This document shows, piece after piece, positions 44,882 through 56,837 of a stretch of DNA of 64,000 nucleotides. Below the pieces are notes generated by a model, which saw only the letters and a list, made by a program, of their open reading frames with translations, did not search any database and was not told the DNA's origin. Numbering within the stretch: position 1 is the stretch's first letter; every line of letters starts with the position of its first letter. The stretch is from Bolinopsis microptera (taxonomy: Eukaryota; Ctenophora; Tentaculata; Lobata; Bolinopsidae). Location: assembly GCF_026151205.1 (NCBI RefSeq), contig NC_087084.1, positions 15,764,322 through 15,828,321 on the forward strand. The letters run 5' to 3'. Both the position numbers and the translations under genes were made by a program.

Positions 44882-46665
44882 ATTTAAGAAATGTAATAAT
44901 TATTGAAGTAAGTTATTCCTTCCTGCTGAAACACACGGTCAAGATACAATATCATTACAAAACCTCAGCCTTGTAATTCATACTATTATTTCAGACTGTA
45001 TTGGTGGGGAAGTAGCCCTAATCTAGTAACCATCCCAACCATGGTAACTAATCCTCGTCCAGAGTGGAATATCTCTTGTTTCTAATATTACTTTCGACAC
45101 GTGACATGGATACGTGAAATTTATTGATTATTCAATCGCTCTCACATGTGATGGGTCACCTCAAGTCTATTAGTCAAGGATCGAACAGAATCCCGATTTA
45201 ATACTATAACTTTGATTTGTGGTATTGAAATGAGACATTTATTTAACAAATGTTTAATTTAAGGTGAAGTTGGTAAATATCTGATTTTAGATTCATGAAA
45301 TGACCGACTTAATTTCAGAACTTTGCAGCGAAAGCTAGGTTTCGAATCAGGGAAGGTATGGCCCTTAAGCCGTATAAAATAACTATCAACTGTTCTAGTT
45401 CATAGCACAACTTACCAGTATATATCACATTAAACAGGTTTCACAGCGAGATATCGTATAAATCGCGCGTTATTCAGCCAGTCAAATGTGATTTATACTT
45501 CGCGATGCTCAAAACAAGTCTTCCCAGTCATCTTAATGACTGTATTAATCAGAGTTACTTGACTGAACATTGTAAGCCACCCTAAAGTCTTATCTATCAG
45601 CAATATGCTGCTAGATCGCATGCAATAGTCGAGTGATTTCGGTCACGTGACTTTTAACTAATCATAAAATGAGCAATGCGCGCGGCTCTTTGCGCATAGA
45701 TACAAAGAAATAATACTTCGCGCGTTCCATAGAGCACTTTGCAGATTCTGCCTGATTTACTCGTCCTAACCATTAATAGCCGGACAGCCCAATAGGGGCT
45801 TAATTAACATTACATAAATTTATTAAGGGTCATAAAGTTTCGTAACAAAAGATTTGTTGGATAGCTCAAGTACCTCAATGCCCGACCTCCCATTAATTAT
45901 TTCGCAATCTGTTTAAATTTGCATCACCGCTGCTGCAGTGGGTAAACTGTGGGCGTGTTTTACAGGGTTATAATAGTGAATTATAATATAGTAGTAGTGA
46001 TGCACTAGCAGCATATAACATACGGCCCGAGGAGACTGCTGAAGTAGCACAATCTTTAGAGTTTAACCGATCATATCAAGGAATGTTGACTGTAGCAGTA
46101 GTATAATGTTAACCGGAATGTTAACCAAGTCTACACCCCATCTATAATAGTGTAACTTTGTAACAAGATTATTACACGAGTATAATTAGTTCTTTTCACA
46201 TTCTTGTGTAGATCCTACCAGGAATATGATACAATCATCACTCAGTGTGACTTAATAAAACTTAAGTAATAAATGTAAAACCTAATGTTAAGTAGGTTAC
46301 GTAATAAGACTTATTGAAGAGAAAGTATTATTTACATGCTAGATTACACGACATATACAATATATGCGCATATTATGCGCATACTATGTAAATACTAGAG
46401 GTTATCAGTAACAGTGAGTAAGTGTCGGGGAGTCTAATAATTACATGTGGGGGTAGACTTTCAGACTACAGTACATGTAGTAACCATGGTAACTACAACC
46501 TACAGTACATTTAACAGATAAACTTTTAACACAGTCACACACTCAGAAGAGAGCTGCAAGAATAATAAGACATGTTTGAAGTGAAGACTCGTATATAATA
46601 TATTTGTTTGTTGTGACTAGTTTTAAACATTACTTGTTATACGGCGCACATACTAATCTACAAGT
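44882..46665. other. 1.8 kb of AT-rich intergenic DNA, nothing recognised
   Basis: No ORF with a domain, no tandem array; the longest repeat-poor stretch between Dixin and the YHYH gene. Confidence 0.4.
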
Positions 46666-46669
46666 CAGC

Positions 46670-47020
46670 TGTAGTTATTAGACCATGTACTATTAGTGGT
46701 CTATAATACTGTATAATACTGTATAATACTGGTGCATCTCTAGTTATTAGACCATGTACTATTAGTGGTCTATAACACTGTATAACACTGTATAATACTG
46801 GTGCACTTTATTAGACCATGTACTATTAGTGGTCTATAACACTGTATAACACTGTATAATACTGGTGCACTTTTCTCTAGTTATTAGACCATGTACTATT
46901 AGTGGTCTATAACACTGTATAACACTGTATAATACTGGTGCACTTTATTAGACCATGTACTATTAGTGGTCTATAACACTGTATAACACTGTATAATACT
47001 GGTGCACTTTATTCTCTATA
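46670..47020. repeat. About 70-bp repeat with TAGACCA...TGGTCTA hairpin, 5 copies
   Basis: Units start TTATTAGACCATGTACTATT, continue AGTGGTCTATAACACTG and end ATACTGGTGCACTT. TAGACCA and TGGTCTA can pair in each copy. Confidence 0.88.
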
Positions 47021-47654
47021 CAGTTATTACACACTGACCAGATTTGATACTAATTTGTAGTATTAGACATAACAGTAAACAGAGGTCCTAGACAATAGTG
47101 AATATCGTGTAACCATGGTAACACTAGTGTATATCGTTTTGTTGGATATTTAACAACTGAAAACTCGAGAAACGGTAAATTTTAATGAAACTGGAAATGT
47201 GGGAGAACCTAGTTAACCTAGTATTTCCAGTTACTAGGTTCTCCTAGTAGTTCTACTAGTAGTAACCATGGCAACTAGTAGTATAGGTCATGTAATGAAC
47301 AAGATGAGTTGTAGATGTTGCCAGGATAGGTTTTATTGTGCGATTAATTAGTGTAATGAACAGTAACAGTTTAATTGTAGAAGTTCAAGGCATAAAAACT
47401 AAAAAGCTTTCAAGGCGGGATCAAGTATTATAGCTAAAGTGCATATAATACTGTCCGGTTAAGGAATAATTTGTTTTTCAACACACCTATTGTAACCATG
47501 TTAACAGTATGTACTATTGTAAGCTGCATATTGTGGTGATCTCACTGCATATAGTAGTGTAATGAACCGTAACAATGTGTCGCAACACACTGCACTATCA
47601 AACCACTGACACGTGACTTTCTTTCAACACTTTGATCTTGTGTAGACCAAGTAC

Positions 47655-48098
47655 ATGTAGTAACCATGGTAACTTGTAGTGGTAACCATGGTAACGTGTA
47701 GTGGTAACCATGGAACGTGTAGTGGTAACCATGGTAACGTGTAGTGGTAACCATGGTAACGTGTAGTGGTAACCATGGTAACGTGTAGTGGTAACCATGG
47801 TAACTTGTAGTGGTAACCATGGTAACGTGTAGTGGTAACCATGGTAACGTGTAGTGGTAACCATGGTAACGTGTAGTGGTAACCATGGTAACGTGTAGTG
47901 GTAACCATGGTAACGTGTAGTGGTAACCATGGTAACGTGTAGTGGTAACCATGGTAACGTGTAGTGGTAACCATGGTAACGTGTAGTGGTAACCAAGGTA
48001 ACGTGTAGTGGTAACCATGGTAACGTGTAGTGGTAACCATGGTAACGTGTAGTGGTAACCATGGTAACGTGTAGTGGTAACCATGGTAACGTGTAGTA
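47655..48098. repeat. 22-bp X-box minisatellite (GTGGTAACCATGGTAACGTG + TA), about 20 copies
   Basis: Each unit contains GTAACCATGGTAAC. Three units are 22 codons, so all minus frames stay open over 170-210 codons; these ORFs are artefacts. Confidence 0.96.
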
Positions 48099-48320
48099 CC
48101 TAGTGTATATTGTATACAGGTATATTTGTGTGTTATTCTTATCATGAAAAGTATTTATGAATATCTTATTTGAGTGCGTTGTTCGAGAGAAACTGAAATT
48201 GTCATAACATTTATGAACAACTTTTCTGAACAAATTTTCATTTCAATTCAAGTTAAAGTAACCCCAATTTCAAATCTTCCAATGATAATCATTACTGGAG
48301 AATCCAATGTAAATCGAACT

Positions 48321-48371
48321 CCCGATTTACCGGGGTTATTTCCTTTCCCCCGACAACCCCGCTAAATCGGG
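48321..48371. repeat. Hairpin, 17-bp arms, 16 of 17 paired
   Basis: CCCGATTTACCGGGGTT (48321-48337) pairs with AACCCCGCTAAATCGGG (48355-48371) across a 17-nt loop. It is GC-rich in an AT-rich setting. It could be a short inverted-repeat element or a structured RNA. Confidence 0.75.
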
Positions 48372-49452
48372 GGTTTTATACCATAACAGTAAGTGGTAAC
48401 CATGGTAACCTATATAACAATAAGTGAGGCACCACGTACTCAGTAAGTCACGTGGTATCAATAACACATTGCACTGTTGTCAGCTGTAATATCAAATAAA
48501 GCAACATATTTGCAGTTCAGCCGGAGAACAATACTTCTTTTGTTAGTATTAATTGATTCTGTGTCAGTGGTTAGATAAAGAGAATATATTACAATGAAGC
48601 TTTATTACACTAGGATATACTGATGTGGAGTGGACTGTTGATAAAGGAATTTTTAACACAAATTTTTGTGATAAGATATATACTACGTGCACTGTACTAC
48701 AAAGGTTTGTTATATTATTGTCATCTAAACTAAATAAGTAAACTGATATTTGAACACTATATAGCTATATACACTGTGCACTTTAATACGTGCACCACTA
48801 CACGATATACACTGTACACTAATGTAAATGTGAACTCTGAGACCGAACAAAGATTACAATAATTTCATTTTACAGGTACTACCCGTATTAAATATAAACC
48901 TATTGTAATTCTCCTCAGGGTCTATATAGATAACTGTAAGAGATAACAAATGTGTAATATGGTGACAGTACTGATAACAACTAACTGGTGTAATCTGTAG
49001 CTGCTGATTAGTCTGTATTATTACTGTTACCTAGCAACGTAGCACGTGTATTATTACTGTTACCTAGCAACGTAGCACGTGTATTATTACTGTTACCTAG
49101 CAACGTAGCACGTGTATTTTATTGGCAGCTAAGTGTTGAGGGAGGAGACTGTCACGTGCTCTACAGCTCTGTTTTTAGTAACAGGTGTAGTGTGTAAAGT
49201 GATTGTAGTGCTCACTGACTGTGATGCCCGAATAAGGAGTGTATACTACACGTGATGCCCATATAAGGAGCTAGTTAAGATGCCCAATTTATTCGAGTCC
49301 CCTAAAACAGTCCACACTTGATATTTGCAACAATTAACACTGCATTAAAGTCTAATAATAAGTTAACTAAAACCATCAGAGCTACATTATTGCCAGTATC
49401 CACAAAATCAGTTAATATTCTCATCAACTCGGAGAAATAAAAATAAACAAAC
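48372..49452. other. No gene; short repeat and a CArG/E-box composite
   Basis: Three copies of TGTTACCTAGCAACGTAGCA at 49020-49120 (an X-box-like GTTACCTAGCAAC). CACGTGATGCCCATATAAGG at 49249-49268 joins an E-box to a perfect CArG box. Confidence 0.5.
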
Positions 49453-49575
49453 CTTTTCTCTGGAGGAGGTTTTGAAGAACTTGGACCGGAGCCAGCCGTC
49501 AGCACTGCGTCGTGCAGGAATGTAGAGAGAGGTGACATCGTTACTGCAGCACGGCGTGCCGCGCAGACACGACAT
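49453..49575 (-). CDS. Isolated first coding exon, 41 codons
   Basis: ATG at 49575 lies four bases after an acceptor-like TTTATTCTAG. The frame (MSCLRGTPCCSNDV...DGWLRSKFFKTSSREK) runs 41 codons to AAAAG|GTTTGT at 49453, phase 0. Composition and splice borders look real. It is upstream of Dixin on the same strand, but Dixin exon 1 (36976) would need a phase 1 entry. So it is either an alternative Dixin 5' exon with another exon between, or a separate gene. I recognise no domain. Confidence 0.5.
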
Positions 49576-49578
49576 TTT

Positions 49579-52518
49579 CTAGAATAAACAGTATTTAATT
49601 AAGTCACGCTTGTTAATGTTAAATTACTCTAAGATTTCATCTTAAGAAATGTGATAGAAACATTATATAAGTCACATCTGAGTGACTATCATAGACACAT
49701 CTCTCACTTTTTCACTGTCACCAGTTTTCAATCATCTTACAAACGGACAAGTGACAGTAACAATAAAATAAAATAATAAATCCCACTCCACAGAAGTGTC
49801 ACAGAGATGAGCCACGTGATTCCCATATAAGGAGTAGGATGAGTTGGCATCTTGATAAAGAAAGCTGACAGAAACTGATTACTGAAGTGTTTCGGGGCTC
49901 CACTCAAATGGTTTGCAGAGGTTACGTCTTCGTGTACAGTAAGCAAGATGGAAGGTATATCTTTGTGAAAACAAGTGTAGAGGTAATATTAGATACAATA
50001 GAACCACGTGATGCACATATAAGGAGTTACCTATACAATAGGTGAGAAAGTGTTTGAATAAGATCTACACAAGTACGTATATACACAAAACAATTATACT
50101 AACTCACAGCTTCACGATAAAGAAACTTATCATTGTGGAAGAACACAATAAAGACAGCACTAATAGCTTAACTGTAGTCAGTACTAGTAACCATGGTAAC
50201 TGCAGTACTAGTATATAGTAGCTCTGTATACAGAAGATGATGTCATATTATCATGAGGACACAACAACTAACCATTATATTATCATGAGGACACAACAAC
50301 TAACCATTAGCCAATAATTGTAGTAAACTTGTAGACCCATTATAAGGGACACAACAACTAAACATTAGCCAATAATTGTAGTAAACTTGGGACCCATTAT
50401 AAGGGTTCGTGTATATTGTGACGTGTTTCCTACACAGGACTGTTCCGCATACTGAGACACAGGAGTCAGGACTGCATACTGAGCTGTGCCTTGTCTTCAC
50501 GCTGCTGCATGTTAATATATTGCTTAGTGTGTTTTCTAGACTTTTCAACCTCTCTCACAGTATTATATATTACATGTAGACTGTAGTAACTGTATCCGTT
50601 AGATCACATTTGTTCTGTGTTAGCGATTAGTGGTCAGCCAACATAATGAGATCATACCCTTAAAGCTGCCTGTAATTAGTGGTAAACACAGCGACGCAGG
50701 TTCACACTCTGTCCAAATCTCATCGGGGAGATATCTGTTTTCTTACCCTGTTTACTTAATACTAAGGAGCTATGTGGCAAGTTTACACTTTACTCCTTGA
50801 ACAAAACAAACACAGTGAATACTCTGTCAACATTCCTCAATTTTATCTTTAGTTTTGTCTCCTAAAATCGCATATCCTATTGGTTATAACTCTGTCCGAT
50901 TGTCTTTTCATTTTTCTTGCTATGATTTGGGACAGAATCGTAACCAGCCATATTTTTACAATCATATGATAAAGTTGATTGTTTATTATATTTTGTTTTT
51001 CGCAAATTAGTTTTAATTTTTTCAAAATAATGTGAATAAAATTCTGTGTGGCTGAAATGTAACGCTTGATTCTCACATGTATAAAAATTAATCGGACTTT
51101 AAAATAAAAACATTTCTCAATAAAGTACCTACCGCAACTTCTTTTCTGAGACCCTCTGGTCTAGTCACACTTGTACTTGAAACGTAACAATGAACAATGA
51201 GCACGATTGCACAAGTGAAGTTATAAGGCCTTGCTGTCTGAGTACATGCTAATGACTGGACTGGATCTGCAGCAGTTTATACATATGATACTTGGCCCCC
51301 GGCCAAGTGAATCACAACACCTTCATAAATATTGTCATTATCACTACTAGATCTCGTAAGGCTGAGTTTCTATTGCTTTATTTTTGATCTAATTTTGGAA
51401 TTAACGAGGTCCCTGGCACATAAATAGATATCAATACTGATTGAGTGGGGCCTAATACTATCATTATTACTTTAACGTCTTTATTATATCCAACGTCTGA
51501 CAATAACTTAATAATGTAGCTTGATTAAATTACTGGATTTTTGATAGTTGTCATTTTCTGGCTCAGTTTCTTTACACCAGTTTTGGTTTGGATACCTCTG
51601 GTTCTGTAACCTGTCACTGCTTAATCACTGTTAATGAGATAAACTTATTGCACTCATATTCGTCGTATTTTTAATTTTGAGTAATTTTAAAATTCAGGGC
51701 GTATGATTAGCCCAGAATGTTAGATAATGATAATAAATCCATTGGTTTGTGCATATTACTATTAGTTCCCTGTTACTCAATACTATTTGCTGAATATTCG
51801 GTTAGAAGCACAGTATCCTGCTGCTTCACTCTTACCAGTTACCTGCATAACACCCCCTGTGTAAACAAGGAAGCTAGTAGTGTTTTTACAGCTGACGGTG
51901 GCTTGGTATTCTCCAATAGTGTTTTTACAGCTGACGGTGGCTTGGTATTCTCCAGTAGTGTTTTTACAGCTGACGGTGGCTTGGTATATTGGTGGCTTGG
52001 TATATTGGTTTTCTCATAAACCTTCTTAACCGCACTTCTTGTGAATGTTTTTATAGTAACTCAGTATTTTAAAATCTCCCTTTAGTGTTGGTGTGTTCCA
52101 ATAGAATTATGATTTTCTATACCGAGCCCGGTTATGCGCTTTCCCAGGTGGTGCCCACTGCACAGTGTGCCCACTGTGTGATGGTGCCCACTGCACAGTG
52201 TGCCCACTGTGCAGTGGTTAGTTAATCACTTGAATAGACGAAGTGTGATATTTGGCATTGCTCATGAGTCTTGATATCGATTGTAATGATTTGCTCACAT
52301 AAATTAACTTCACGACTATTTATTTGTTTATTAGGGTTATTATATATGACCTATGTGTAACCCGTGTTCACTTGATTAACTACTGGGTTTGCACCATGAT
52401 CAAACAGGCTCAGCAATATAAAGTGATCATATAAGGAAATTCAATGCCTCTGATGACATTGATTGTTGAATTTGATTCCTGTTTTGTTTTCATTAACTTT
52501 TGTTTAATTTCCTTTGTA
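49579..52518. other. 3 kb intergenic, nothing coding recognised
   Basis: Two more CArG-type sites with E-boxes (CACGTG 49813, CCATATAAGG 49823; CACGTG 50005, ACATATAAGG 50014). A duplicated ATTAGCCAATAATTGTAGTA block at 50305-50395. A roughly 40-bp TTTTTACAGCTGACGGTGGC repeat at 51890-51985. GTGCCCACTGCACAGTGTGC repeats at 52150-52215. Short ORFs lack domains. Confidence 0.4.
49823..49832 (+). promoter_or_regulatory. CArG box CCATATAAGG with adjacent E-box
   Basis: Perfect CC(A/T)6GG, preceded by CACGTG at 49813. Recurs at 49259-49268 and, reversed, at 40054-40063. Confidence 0.5.
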
Positions 52519-52538
52519 GGAGATAGAGTTACTTGAAT

Positions 52539-54758
52539 ATGGGCTGGAAAACAACATCCTTGTTGGTATGTCCTTTCAAACATGACATTACTTTAAGTCT
52601 TTTAAATAACGAAGACTTTCGATTGTATTTATTAACAAGAAAGCTCAATTTGAATTAACATACTCGTATACTACAGTACTATATAATTTACTATACTTCT
52701 TTTAAAATATGTGTTTCAGGTTCTAGTGGTTGTTGCTGTGTCCTCACAGTATGATCTAGAGAAAAGGAGCACTTTTGGAGGTGTGCCGATAGAAATGGAG
52801 GCAGTGGAAAGATGCCACCAGAGCAGGAGAAATGGCTTAAAAAAGTAAGTAACAAAACTAGTCTCAGAGGACAAGTTAAAATCAATAAATTGATGATTAG
52901 ATCGTTTTATTTTTATATCTAATTAACTTCAGGTGCGATGAGTATTCAAACCTGTCCCTAAGAGCAATCAGAGAAGCAAGAGAAGTAAGAGAAACAAGAC
53001 GCCAAAAGAGACAAGTACCTCAGGATGAAACAGTAAGATATTTAATAACAACACATATATTTCGTTACTGTACATTTTAATAACAAGCTAGTGGATTACA
53101 CCGGCTACACACAAAATAATGTAATAATGTTCAGGGTGGAGATAGTGAAAAACCAAAACCTGATTGCAATTTGTATAAAGATACAGATTGGTATGCTATC
53201 TGCACAGAATGTGAAGCTGGAACTAAAACTGGAGAGGAATGCAAAACTCTTCCAAAGCCTGAGGATCTAATCGATTTCCCTGAAATTGACAAGACAAAGT
53301 GTTTAGATATCGAGTGGGGCACTGGTCGTGAGCACACTGCAGATGATAACTTTGGTGAGAAAATGAGATTCATTTCTCAATGATATATTAGCAGGTTTCT
53401 AATTACCGAGATCGGTTAAACAGGACCAGTGAAATATAATCTAAATTATAATTATTTTTAAAGTATTAGCATTTAGCAAACTTATATTTAATAATTTCAG
53501 GCAACTGCATCGAAACGAAAACTGATGATACCCACAGATACATAACCTCAAACAATGTCCCTGATTTCTATGTAAATTCTTACTGTCCTATCGGCCTTGG
53601 AAAGGGTTATTGTGTTCAACAGGAAATTGATGCTGGAACTTGCTACTTCACAGGTTTGTTTCTCACTAGGCATAATAAACATGGACCATAGAATAAGTAG
53701 TCTTTCAACAATGAGGGAACATGGACAATGTTAATACATAAATGTAGGTGCAGAGTACTCAGTTTTTCTGTATTCCATCAATTTGTCTCAATCTGTGCAG
53801 TTATCTTAACTTCTCATTGGCGATTACAATAATATTCTAAATAAAACTTTATTTCTGGAGATCAACAAAGTGCTATGTATTTCATAGTTATTTTGTTGGA
53901 ATCCTAATAATGTTTACCCTAGGCCTAACCTGCGGAGCAAAGGACAATGGAGCAGGAACTAACGATTATGGTGATGTCTGGGTCCCACAAGAAGACAGTT
54001 ACAAGATAAAACTTGAGGGAGACCCGACACTAGCTGATAGGCCAGGTGACATGTATGATGCAACTAAAGTAGGTGGTGCAAAAACAAATGGAGCAGCTCA
54101 AGGTGTAGCAATCAATGGTATTGCAATTCAAGGACCCAATGATGCAGGGGATGTCAGCATTGATGAGGCTGGCTTTCAATTGCCTTGTGGTGGTCATGTC
54201 ACACCCCCAATGGGAAATAGTGAAACAACAGGTAAGGTTCCTGCAGGGCCCCCCAAATACCACTTCCACAAATCACCTGAGTGCTTGTCACCTTTCACAG
54301 ATGCTTCCAAAGGTCTAGCTGCAGGTGGAGAACCCCTTAAGCATGGTAAGTTGATGGGATGGGCTATGGATGGATTTGGAATCTATACCTACCAAGATGT
54401 AGCAGGAGTAGCTCCAGTGGTAGATGAATGTGGCGGACATTTTGGCCCCACAGACACCGGTGAGGTCAAATATCATTACCACAGCAGAGCAATCGTTCCA
54501 TATCACATGGCATGTCAAGGACCAGCATTAGGGCAGTGTGACGGAACACAGAGTGGTACAAACTACTGCCACCCTGGATGTGGAGCCCAAGTTTGTGTAC
54601 AACCAGGAACAAGTGAAACGAAGCTGAAGGAATATATTGGCAAGTTCAACGATACATGGCTTGAAAAGTATACTACCAACCCCTACAATGGAGACTCTGC
54701 TTTGCACTTGGAAGCTATGACAGTGATTTTAGCTATTACTCTGAATTTAGTTGTGTAA
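52539..54758 (+). CDS. Secreted or GPI-anchored YHYH-domain protein, complete
   Basis: Six exons with matched phases: 52539-52565, 52720-52844, 52933-53032, 53135-53354, 53501-53653, 53923-54758 (TAA), about 486 residues. The N-terminus is a clear signal peptide split by intron 1 (MGWKTTSLLVLVVVAVSS). A basic Arg/Glu-rich stretch follows, with a furin-like RRQKRQ. The cysteine-containing middle includes CTECEAGTKTGEEC. The last exon carries the YHYH domain: PCGGHVTPPMG, KYHFHKSPECLSPF, LMGWAMDGFGIYTY, CGGHFGPT, VKYHYHSRAIVPY. The C-terminal MTVILAITLNLVV is hydrophobic with no cytoplasmic tail, which suggests a GPI signal. YHYH proteins are poorly characterised; no enzymatic role is claimed. 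The first coding exon follows an acceptor (TTTGTAG, 52519), so a 5' UTR intron exists. Introns are short and almost repeat-free. Confidence 0.88.
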
Positions 54759-54783
54759 TCGAATTTAAAAGACGTTAACATGA

Positions 54784-54789
54784 AATAAA
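54784..54789 (+). terminator. Polyadenylation signal of the YHYH gene
   Basis: AATAAA 26 bases after the stop codon, followed by a T-rich stretch near 54800. Confidence 0.55.
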
Positions 54790-55033
54790 AAGTGGTCCTG
54801 TTTTTAATTTTTTATGATATTGTATCTACCTATATTATAAAATCATTATTAAGGGAAGGTTTGAGTCATGAATACCCAGTTGAAATGATATTAACCTTTT
54901 GTCATCGTATAGTTTTGAATTAGTTGTAGTCAGATCATATTTATTCTTACATTTATTAAAAAACAAATCGTGTATAATTCTTGACGGCCATGCCACAACT
55001 TTAATTTTAACGGGTGATACTCATAAAACATTT

Positions 55034-55558
55034 GTAGCGCGATGCACTACTGGGCCGCGCCGCGCATCTTCTCGCAACCACATATGCACCACGTTTGGAG
55101 GACTTCGCCGCTTCGACGCGCCGCGCGAACTAGCATTCTTGCTTCGCAACCCATCGTCGATAGTTGCTCTGCTTCGCAGAACAACGATCTCGATGGGTTG
55201 ACATCATCAACCAAGCACCACGTATGCAGATCGGCAAAATGCGAAGGATTGACATCAATGAAACAAGAAATTTCAATGAAACAAGAAATCGTGAATCAAA
55301 TAAAACATTTAAGTCAAATATCAGCAATAAGACCGTCGACGAGTCCAACTCAGCGCTCATTTTGATAAACTATAAACTTATAACTTTATTGTGGCTCCTG
55401 GATGTAATTTTTGGTTCAACCGTTAAATTGACGATGTCAATCCTTTACAGCTTGGAAAGCCCCAATGGTGCAATTAGCCAATCTAACGTGTAACGGTGGT
55501 TGCGAGAAGCAATATTGGATGCATGCAGCATGGCGCGGCCCAGTAACGCATTGCGGTA
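55034..55558. mobile_element. MITE-like inverted-repeat element, about 525 bp
   Basis: GC-rich ends are inverted repeats of about 55-60 bp. CACTACTGGGCCGCGCCGCG...CTTCTCGCAACC (55044-55083) matches the complement of 55496-55558 (GGTTGCGAGAAGC...GGCGCGGCCCAGTAACGC). The interior is AT-rich and has no transposase. Target duplication not identified. Confidence 0.6.
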
Positions 55559-56150
55559 CAATGAGCGCCACCCATGGTAATTGTGTATTTAATAAATTGA
55601 TTAAGATTATTATGTTTGTATAAAAGTAAAACAAAATGCTTTTAATTAGATGAAAAGACAAAATTTGAAATAATTTGTTTTATGAATGACAATAATTTCA
55701 AAAATGCGCGGCGCTTTAAAAATTTAACTTTTTTAACTGACAAAATTACAAATCAAATACCATTTATAATTTAAACGTTCAATGAAACATTTTTTAACAA
55801 ATTGACCGGTCCGACTCAGTGCTTGATGAATAGTAAAAAAATTTAAACAAGCAAATAGCATAGTTATTAACTCCGCCGCGCACTATTTACTATGTTTCCC
55901 TCCACGAACTTTCATTTCATTGCTTAACTTTTTATTTTCGATCGTTATTTATTCTATTGTAGGAACTGTTTTCAGGATTTCATTGCATCTTTGCAATATT
56001 ACACATTAGTGGAAAATTTCTTCTGTTCGGTCGACTTAGTTGAATAATCGAAAAAATGTGTTCGAGGGTTGAATGAGGTTCCCTGTCAAAAAATTTAGTA
56101 CCTCGTAAAGGTATTCTTCGGTACATCTTCATACATTGTAATAGTCTATG
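55559..56150. other. AT-rich spacer between the two inverted-repeat elements
   Basis: No gene recognised; GCGCGGCG-type motifs scattered. Confidence 0.4.
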
Positions 56151-56797
56151 TAATAAGCGCCATGAGTTGGCACAGAATTTTTTGTCTCTGATTTTGATAA
56201 ATTTGGTACCAAAAGTTGCCTCTAAGTGTGAATAATGCAAATTCACCGTGTAGCAAAATAACGTCGAGCTATATATATGTGGGCCTCCTGTGCATTACAA
56301 GAATGTACAAAGGACGAAAAATGGATAATTTATTGCTTAAAATGCCTATAACTCCTAAAATATTAAATATTTTGAAATAATTATTACAGTATCGTAATGA
56401 ACTTAGTCAGACGCAACTTTTGGTACAAAAATTATAATATTTGAAGCACCAAATTTTTCAAAAATTTGTTCAAAATTTCACACAGTGTTCAGATTGAAAA
56501 ATTTTGAAAATAATTTTTCTTTAAATCTTTAAAAATTAGTACTAAAAGTTTCGTCTCGATGAGCTGATTACGATGCCATAATAATTATGTGATAATAACT
56601 GAAAATGTGAAAGTTATAGGCCAAAAACTAAAAATTTGCGCGAAAAAAGCACGCGCGGCGAACAAGCGCCGTGTAGCATTTTTAGCGAAAATTGCTACAC
56701 GGTGGATTTATTTTATTCACATTTTTAGACAACTTTTGGTACCAAATTTATCGAAATCGGAGGAAAAAAGTTCTGTGCTCGCGCTTGGCGCTTATTA
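56151..56797. mobile_element. Second inverted-repeat element, about 650 bp
   Basis: 56151-56230 and 56720-56797 are about 78-bp inverted repeats with several mismatches. Shared core: AAATTTGGTACCAAAAGTTG, TAATAAGCGCCA. An internal perfect 10-bp hairpin (CCGTGTAGCA / TGCTACACGG) is at 56669-56702. No coding capacity, so a non-autonomous foldback/MITE-type element. Confidence 0.6.
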
Positions 56798-56837
56798 CAC
56801 TGACTATAATGTGCTAGGGAGACGGAGCTTGGTGTGA

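Noticed and set aside
47542-48233. Overlapping minus ORFs of 173-211 codons
   Set aside because: They are the 22-bp X-box array read in all three frames; the period of 66 bp keeps every frame open. No domain, no start context.
53131-53373. Minus ORFs over the YHYH exons
   Set aside because: Antisense shadows of well-supported plus-strand exons.
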